DNA of 64,000 nucleotides from Ustilago trichophora. Its lineage: Eukaryota; Basidiomycota; Ustilaginomycetes; Ustilaginales; Ustilaginaceae. How positions within the stretch are numbered: the stretch's first letter is position 1; each line of letters begins with the position of its first letter. The translations under genes and the position numbers were made by a program. Below are positions 58,745 to 64,000 of the stretch, in pieces. The notes beneath the pieces were generated by a model. It was not told where the DNA came from and did no database searches. It saw only the letters and a list, made by a program, of their open reading frames with translations. The stretch is taken from contig OOIN01000040.1 of the NCBI GenBank assembly GCA_900323505.1, positions 1 to 64,000 on the forward strand. Reading direction: 5' to 3'.

Positions 58745-60535
58745 TCAGCACCAACGGCCCAAGTGAGAATTTTTAGCTCGACCCATGATGCTCTGAGCGT
58801 GTTTTGAGCGCATGAGGATGCCTATTGAAACAGGGCCGGCCAAAGTGTTGAGAACAATGGCCCAAATTCCAACGTTGAAAGCTTGTTGATCCACGAGTCC
58901 TCCTTGCCTGGCGATGTTTATGACGAGGAAGCCAATCTCGCCACGCGACATGAGGGCTGTCCCCAGAAATAGAGCCGCTGGCCAGACCAGAGGTCGTTCT
59001 ACAGTAGCTGGCGATGGGTTGGCGGCCAAGCTGTCTACCGAGACTTCTTCTGCTTGGGTTGGGGAGCGGCAAGCCAATGGTGATGCCAAAGCGCTCGAGA
59101 CTGCTCCTCCTCCTGCTGGTGATGGTTGCAACTCCAGCGATGTTGGATCATCGACATTGTCATGTTGCCGAGAATCGTGCTTTTGCGCTTGCTTCTCTGA
59201 GCGCCTCTGTGACCATTTGTGCTCCAGTAGGTCGGCTAACAGCACCCAACTTCCCGCACAAACTTTTGCAAATGCCATGAGACCGGCAAATATGATGCCC
59301 CTCCAGACTGTTGTACCCTGAAACATGGACTTGACAGGAATCGCCGAGCCGATGCTAGAGAAAAAGAAGGGCATCAAGATGGTATCCTGGACGACCCCAA
59401 GTGCGGTAGTGGTAGAGAGAAGGTAGTCTGGCGACCAGACTTTGACAGTTTCTGCGTGCAGCGCAGATGACTTGTCCTCCTCCTCTTGCCAGAGTGCGTA
59501 GAGATACTTGATCATTGCTCCTGCGCAAAAGGCACCGATGAGAAGAGATGACCCGATCTCTTCACTGATGACCGAATATGCTAGGACGGTCGATATGAGG
59601 AGCGTCGTGGCCACGAGCTGCTGCAGTCCACGGTTGGCATAGAAGGCTTTCAGCATTTCATTATGGCCTTCTGGGCGAGACTCTGCGTAATGTTCATCGA
59701 AACGGAATTGGGTTTGAGCCGCATGTGCTAGTCGAGAAATGTAGGGGACAACGACTCTCCTTGCCAGTGGAGCAAGGGCAAATTGTGTAAGGAGCCAAGA
59801 CACGACGAGCAGAAGGAAGGAGGAAACGATCGGCCGAGCGATTGTCCATGGTTTGATCGCTTCGACACCGCCGCCGCCACTGCTGCCGTGTTGTGATTCT
59901 GACGAAGACGAACCCAACGTTGTGATGACGCTCGTGATGACCAGACCAACAATGTCATCCAGAAGCGCTGCTCCTACCAAAATTGTACCGATACGAGTGT
60001 GTGCGATACCATTCTCTGCATTCGCATCTCCGGTCACGTTTTCGGAGGCGGCAGTCTTGTCGGATGAGCCATTGAACGAGCTCAAAACAGCAAACGTTGT
60101 GCCCAAACTTGTTGAAGCTAGCGCTGCGCCAACTGCAAAACTCTCCAGAAACCCGTACCCAAACCCGAGTGGCAAAAGCGCCATACTGATTCCAATGGGC
60201 AACACGACTCCAGTTGCGCCTACCAGCAAGGCCATGGCAAGATTCTTTGGGCTGGACAAAATGTCCATTCTCGCCTCCAAACCGCCTTGGACGATGAGAA
60301 GGATCAGACCAAGATAGCCGATGGCAAGGATGGCCGATTGAACATCTTCGGGTAAGATGTTGCCGAGGGGTCGGGCGTAGATGGCCCCCAGCACGAGCGG
60401 GCCCAGGATGCCGGCGGAGAAGAGCTTCTGGAAGGCATGGTAGAAGATCGAGAGGAACAAGAGGTATGACGCCAGGACTAGGATGGTGACAATCGAAGGT
60501 GAAGTATAGGGTAGTGCATCTGTTGATGCGTCCAT
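58745..60535 (-). CDS. Monovalent cation/proton antiporter (CPA2/Kef-like)
   Basis: 596 residues, one exon, with about 12 hydrophobic segments. Features of the Na+/H+ exchanger fold are an inverted-topology core beginning ILVLASYLLFLSIFYHAF, GPLVLGAIYARPLGNILP, LGLILLIVQGGLEARMD and GAALASTSLGTTFAVL; the acidic membrane pair region is LVGAALLDDIVGLVITSVI, the DD motif expected for ion translocation. A late SRGEIGFLVINIARQGGL loop is also typical. A hydrophilic insertion (~440-510, EKQAQKHDSRQHDNVDDP) probably faces the cytosol. It exchanges K+ or Na+ for protons at plasma or vacuolar membrane; ion choice is not readable. It is divergent from the FAH-family gene. Confidence 0.88.
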   Translation of the reverse strand: MDASTDALPYTSPSIVTILVLASYLLFLSIFYHAFQKLFSAGILGPLVLGAIYARPLGNILPEDVQSAILAIGYLGLILLIVQGGLEARMDILSSPKNLAMALLVGATGVVLPIGISMALLPLGFGYGFLESFAVGAALASTSLGTTFAVLSSFNGSSDKTAASENVTGDANAENGIAHTRIGTILVGAALLDDIVGLVITSVITTLGSSSSESQHGSSGGGGVEAIKPWTIARPIVSSFLLLVVSWLLTQFALAPLARRVVVPYISRLAHAAQTQFRFDEHYAESRPEGHNEMLKAFYANRGLQQLVATTLLISTVLAYSVISEEIGSSLLIGAFCAGAMIKYLYALWQEEEDKSSALHAETVKVWSPDYLLSTTTALGVVQDTILMPFFFSSIGSAIPVKSMFQGTTVWRGIIFAGLMAFAKVCAGSWVLLADLLEHKWSQRRSEKQAQKHDSRQHDNVDDPTSLELQPSPAGGGAVSSALASPLACRSPTQAEEVSVDSLAANPSPATVERPLVWPAALFLGTALMSRGEIGFLVINIARQGGLVDQQAFNVGIWAIVLNTLAGPVSIGILMRSKHAQSIMGRAKNSHLGRWC

Positions 60536-60801
60536 TGCGAAAAAGAGCTCGACCTGAGCTCATCTAGTGGCAAGCATGACATGTAGGTGGTGGTGCAATG
60601 GCGACAAGAGGAATTCTTTTCATGACGCATGTCAGTGTGCATCGACCGGCGAATTGGAAAATGATGCAAATTGTTAGAGTGCAACGTGGCCCGGAGAAAA
60701 GAGCGGCGATTTCAAAGAAAGCTTTGCGGGGGGGAAAACAGTCCAGCACTTTGGCTTTGACATGTTCCTTCTTGGTCATCATCATCAGCAAGACGTTGCA
60801 G
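60536..60801. promoter_or_regulatory. Divergent promoter, antiporter / FAH-family gene
   Basis: About 270 bp between the two starts, which must serve both directions. No TATA run stands out. The stretch from 60598 is in frame with the FAH gene, so the leader may be shorter if that ATG is used. Confidence 0.4.
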
Positions 60802-62059
60802 ATGATACGCATCCTCCGTCCTACATCATTGATTCATACATTGCCAACTCGGATAGCAAGCCGCGGCACTACCATCTCTCTGTTGGCTTCAACTCGATCA
60901 TTCTCGCGGCTAAACGCAACCATGCCCCGCCGAACCCGCCCCGCCGACCCTCCGGTGGCATCCACCAGCGAACCTGATTCTCATCCCGCAAAACGAGCTC
61001 GTCATCGTGAGTCAACACCTGCATCATCACCTTCCCCCTCGCTCACACCATCGTCTCCCCCTTCGTCCTCCTCCTCGTCCTCCTCCTCTTCGTCGGAAGC
61101 CGAAATCACCCTAGTCTCGAAACGACCACCTTTCCGACGGATTGTCCGCTTCATTCCCAAAGACTACAACCCTGACGACGAATTTGAAGCATACCTCGGC
61201 GAGCCAGTAGATCCCGACATTGACGTCGGTCAAGCCGTCGCTGATGGTCAAGAGGTCCTCGTCAATATTCTCGAAGCTTGGGATCTGATGGACGAGATTG
61301 GCCCTTTCACGGGTGAACAAAGGGCCATCCACCGTCTCCTGCCGCTCTTCATGGAGCATCCCGAGTACACGCCCGAGGAGCCGATGCAAGTACCAGGTGC
61401 CATTCGCTGCATTGGACTCAATTATGTCTCGCATGCCAAAGAGGTTGGATTGGAGATCCCAACGGTGCCGACCATGTTTCTCAAGCCCGAAACAGCGCTC
61501 GTGTATCATGACGAGGATATTGTCATTCCAAAGAGCTTTGTAGACGATGATGCGGCGGATTATGAAGCTGAAGTGGCCATCATTCTCGCCAAAGATTGCA
61601 AGAACGTAACCGAGGATGAGGCGATGGATTATGTTTTAGGGCAAGTGATCTCACCACCACAACGACCAAATTTCCTTCATCACTACGAGATCGCTGACAT
61701 TTCCAAACGAATCGTTCGCTGCCTTTCTTGTATAAACTGCCTCCAACAGCATCACTGCAGCAAACGACGTTTCCTCTCGCAAAGCCCAGTTCGCCCAATC
61801 GCAATGGTGCTATTCCAAAGGATTCGACTCGAGCTGTCCCATCGGACCCACTCTTGTCCATCGAGACGCCATCAAGGATTGGTCCAAAGTCTCGATCCAG
61901 GGAAAGCTCAATGGCAAAGTCGTTCAAGAAAGCGACTTGAGCGATCTCATCTTTTCCATCCCAAAGATTGTCTCGTTCCTGAGCCAAGGTACGACTTTAA
62001 AGGCAGCTACTGTTATTCTTACTGGGTAAGTACATTCTCCTTTTGCTTGGTGGCAGACC

Positions 62060-62096
<37 letters not shown>

Positions 62097-62324
62097 TTGC
62101 GTGAGAGAGAGAGAAAGAGAGATCGGTCGCTAACTACGAAAGACATATTTTGCATGACGGCGTATAGAACCCCCGCTGGAATCGGTTGGACAAGCAAACC
62201 CAGACGTACCTTGCAACATGGAGACGTCTTCACAGTCACAATCTCCCATGGAGCTGGCAGCTTGATCAACAAAGTCCGTTTTGAGGGACGATCCAGATCC
62301 TCTACGCCCAGTTCTGAAGAGTGA
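60802..62324 (+). CDS. Fumarylacetoacetate hydrolase (FAH) family enzyme, likely mitochondrial
   Basis: Three exons: 60802-61640, 61750-62025 and 62168-62324; 423 residues. Intron 1 (61641-61749) has a GC donor (GCAAGT) and acceptor CAACAG. It is the only frame-keeping join found and gives DYVLGITAANDVSSRKAQF. Intron 2 (62026-62167, GTAAGT...TATAG) holds a 34-A run and joins to TGTPAGIGW. The fold shows CIGLNYVSHAKEVGLEIP, FLKPETALV, metal-binding Glu residues in DYEAEVAIIL (~253), and a Gly-rich end with GDVFTVTI. The start at 60802 gives a mitochondrial-type leader (MIRILRPTSLIHTLPTRIASRG). The ATG at 60922 would give a cytosolic form, and an in-frame ATG at 60598 also exists. FAHD-type enzymes hydrolyse or decarboxylate oxo-acids; exact substrate unknown. 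A polyserine tract lies at ~92-102. Confidence 0.85.
62061..62094. repeat. 34-nt poly(A) run inside intron 2 of the FAH-family gene
   Basis: Thirty-four consecutive A followed by GATTGCGTGAGAGAGAGAG. It sits between the donor (62026) and acceptor (62167), so it does not affect the protein. Length is likely unstable. Confidence 0.95.
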
Positions 62325-62388
62325 ATATGTTCATGTACACATCTAGACTTGGTCCTGAAATGACAAGGTTTCAATCGAACGATGTTGT

Positions 62389-62410
62389 AAAAAAAAAAAA
62401 AAAAAAAAAA
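62389..62410. repeat. 22-nt poly(A) run
   Basis: Twenty-two A about 65 bp after the FAH-family stop codon, in the convergent spacer with the glutaminase-like gene. It is a homopolymer tract with no hallmark of a retroposed copy beyond the A run. Confidence 0.9.
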
Positions 62411-62562
62411 CGCATGCGGTGGTGAATTGATTGCTAAATAAAGATAAGTTATGAATTGAGGATAAAGATAAATGGATGACTCTAGTCTTGGCCAAACATA
62501 CTGTATAACTTAAGTGTATACAAGACAAAAAGAAGTGTAGCAAGAAGGGGTTGGATGCTTAG

Positions 62563-64000
62563 CTAGGGAATATGGAACGCACGCTGCGAGCCGCTCGACA
62601 GAGAATTCGACTTCTTGCGCTGCTTGTCGCCTTGACCCGGCGTTGGCTTAGGCTTGTTGGTGATGACATCGTTCTCGTCACCATACTTGTAACCTCCACT
62701 GACGACACCGTTGGCTTTATCCGCCTTGATCTTTGCCAAGAAGCTGAAGTGTCCACCGACCACGGGACGTGCCAAAAAGTGGATCAGCGGATCTTCGGGC
62801 TGCTTGGGGAAATCACCGGTCGTGCTCTCCATCAGATCGGTGAAGGGCGCATCGGTCTTTCCACCCTTGATAAAATTATACAACAGATCGATAAACAGCT
62901 TGTGCGTGGCAGGATCGTCAGATGCCGCGGCAGCAAACATTTCCCAATCGGTCTTGGTCCACTTGTGCCTCGAATCCAGAGGTACTCCGTACTTCTCCTG
63001 GACACGGGGGTACCATCTATCCTGAATCTTGTACACAGCATGCGGGACGAGGTTGAGATCCAGCAATCGATCCGCCAAAAGATTGTACAGCGTACCCCAA
63101 GATGCGTCGGTCTGGTAGGAGAGTTTGGTGTGCGATGCATCGTGAGAGATGGCATAGTCTTGCCAAAGCTTAATGTAGGTGGAAGAGATGTTGGCGTAGG
63201 ATTTCGAGTCCTTGGTGTGACCGAGCATGTCGGCGATGCGACCCATGGCAGCGATGGCAGAGATACCCTTGATGGCCAGATCGGTCTGGTTGGCCAAAGT
63301 GCCGGCGAAATCGTCGGTTGAAAGCTGCTCGGCCGGAATGAGACTATCTTCAACGAGGAACTCGGTCCACTGCTTCATAATGTCGTAGTGCTGCTCGAGG
63401 AAGGGGAGTGCTTTAGCCTTGCCTACCAACTGGGCCCAGTGAAGGGTCATCCATACCATGTTACCCGACTCTTCGACCTGCATAGGCTCGTCGTTACCAT
63501 CGTTGTGGCCGAACGCATTGGGGTAGGTACCCAAATCGTGGACACACCACTTGTTCGGGTAGAGACCAGACTCTGTGTACTCAAAGATGGGCAGCATCAG
63601 ATCACGAAGCATGTCGGGGTTGGCGTACGAGAGGAGAGGGAAGAGAGGGAAGATAACATCGACCGTCGACATGTCACCGTTAGACGAGATCTCCTTGAGG
63701 AAGAGCAAGGTGTCCGAAGTGTTGTACCTGCCCTTGGAGTCCTTGCTGACGGTGATTTCGAACGTAGCAAAAGCCTGACGCACCGAGAGCTGGGTGATAG
63801 CAGCGTACTTGTCACCCACCTCTCCACCACCAACCGCAGCACGCGAGTCGTCAAGAACCTGCTTGTCGAAGGCCTTTGCCTTTTCAAGCGCCGACTCAAA
63901 GTCGTTCATGAAAAAGGCTACAGCATCCTGAAGCTTGTCACCGAACTTGGTTTGCCAGTAGCCGTATCGGTCCTCCTGGTAACTCTTGGTCGACTTCTTG
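62563..64000 (-). CDS. Glutaminase A-like protein (DUF4965/DUF1793 family), 5' end outside window
   Basis: 478 residues visible; the frame is open to the right edge (KKSTKSYQEDRYGYWQTKFGDKLQDAVAFF precedes 63909), so the N-terminus, expected to hold a signal peptide and an N-terminal beta-domain, lies beyond 64000. The visible part is the (alpha/alpha)6-type catalytic half of fungal GtaA proteins: LLFLKEISSNGDMSTVDVIFP, GLYPNKWCVHDLGTYPNAFGHNDG, EESGNMVWMTL, DDFAGTLANQTDLAIKGI, SYQTDASWGTLYNLLADRLL, GVPLDSRHKWTKTDW and RPVVGGHFSFL. These are extracellular enzymes proposed to hydrolyse glutamine; related family members act on glycans, so specificity is uncertain. The C-terminus ends basic (KQRKKSNSLSS). 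Confidence 0.88.
   Translation of the reverse strand, partial: KKSTKSYQEDRYGYWQTKFGDKLQDAVAFFMNDFESALEKAKAFDKQVLDDSRAAVGGGEVGDKYAAITQLSVRQAFATFEITVSKDSKGRYNTSDTLLFLKEISSNGDMSTVDVIFPLFPLLSYANPDMLRDLMLPIFEYTESGLYPNKWCVHDLGTYPNAFGHNDGNDEPMQVEESGNMVWMTLHWAQLVGKAKALPFLEQHYDIMKQWTEFLVEDSLIPAEQLSTDDFAGTLANQTDLAIKGISAIAAMGRIADMLGHTKDSKSYANISSTYIKLWQDYAISHDASHTKLSYQTDASWGTLYNLLADRLLDLNLVPHAVYKIQDRWYPRVQEKYGVPLDSRHKWTKTDWEMFAAAASDDPATHKLFIDLLYNFIKGGKTDAPFTDLMESTTGDFPKQPEDPLIHFLARPVVGGHFSFLAKIKADKANGVVSGGYKYGDENDVITNKPKPTPGQGDKQRKKSNSLSSGSQRAFHIP

Noticed and set aside
62061..62410. Two poly(A) runs considered as ends of retroposed copies
   Set aside because: One is inside an intron and the other follows an intron-containing gene; no intronless duplicate or target-site duplication was seen.

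Overview
The window is one chromosome end of a basidiomycete fungus, most likely a smut (Ustilaginales). It opens with 26 exact copies of AACCCT, the C-rich strand of the TTAGGG telomere, so position 1 is at or near the physical end. The smut assignment is inference from long, mostly intron-poor reading frames, a telomere-linked RecQ helicase like the UTASa genes of Ustilago maydis, and the overall protein repertoire. No species was identified. Introns are short (about 50-140 nt), with GTAAGT/GTATGT/GTGAGT donors.

The first ~24.9 kb is accessory subtelomere. In order it holds: degenerate telomere-associated repeats (157-1120); a predicted TET/JBP-like 2-oxoglutarate/Fe(II) oxygenase on + (1550-2470); ~2.2 kb of non-coding DNA full of long inverted repeats (2471-4698); two more diverged TET/JBP-like oxygenases on - (4699-5724, 5952-7103); a 36-bp minisatellite; a 1637-residue telomere-linked helicase on - whose central part carries tyrosine-recombinase-like motifs (7456-12445, one intron); a repeat-rich 1.5 kb leader; and three paralogues of a P-loop NTPase with a PD-(D/E)XK-like C-terminus. 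One paralogue is complete (16789-20238, +), one lacks the P-loop half (13933-16170, -) and one is broken by a frameshift and two stops (20583-24112, -). A small spliced gene of unknown function follows (to 24886).

From 25.0 kb on the content is ordinary core genome: RNA polymerase III largest subunit (-), an UNC-45/She4-like myosin chaperone (+), an SSXT/SS18-like SWI/SNF protein (+), a peroxisomal acyl/4-coumarate-CoA ligase (-), a 7TM protein (+), TRAX (-), a secreted tyrosinase (+), an ArAE/FUSC-type membrane protein (+), a kinase and alpha/beta-hydrolase in one reading frame (+), a CPA-type proton antiporter (-), a fumarylacetoacetate-hydrolase family enzyme (+) and a glutaminase A-like protein (-) that runs off the right edge.

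The most interesting part is the telomere-proximal assembly. Predicted DNA-base oxidases, a zinc-finger/recombinase/helicase fusion and NTPase-nuclease proteins sit together among foldback DNA. This could be a telomere-associated mobile or DNA-modifying system, which is inference from gene content and clustering. Splice forms were derived by eye from donor, acceptor and frame, and exon lengths were checked for divisibility by three.
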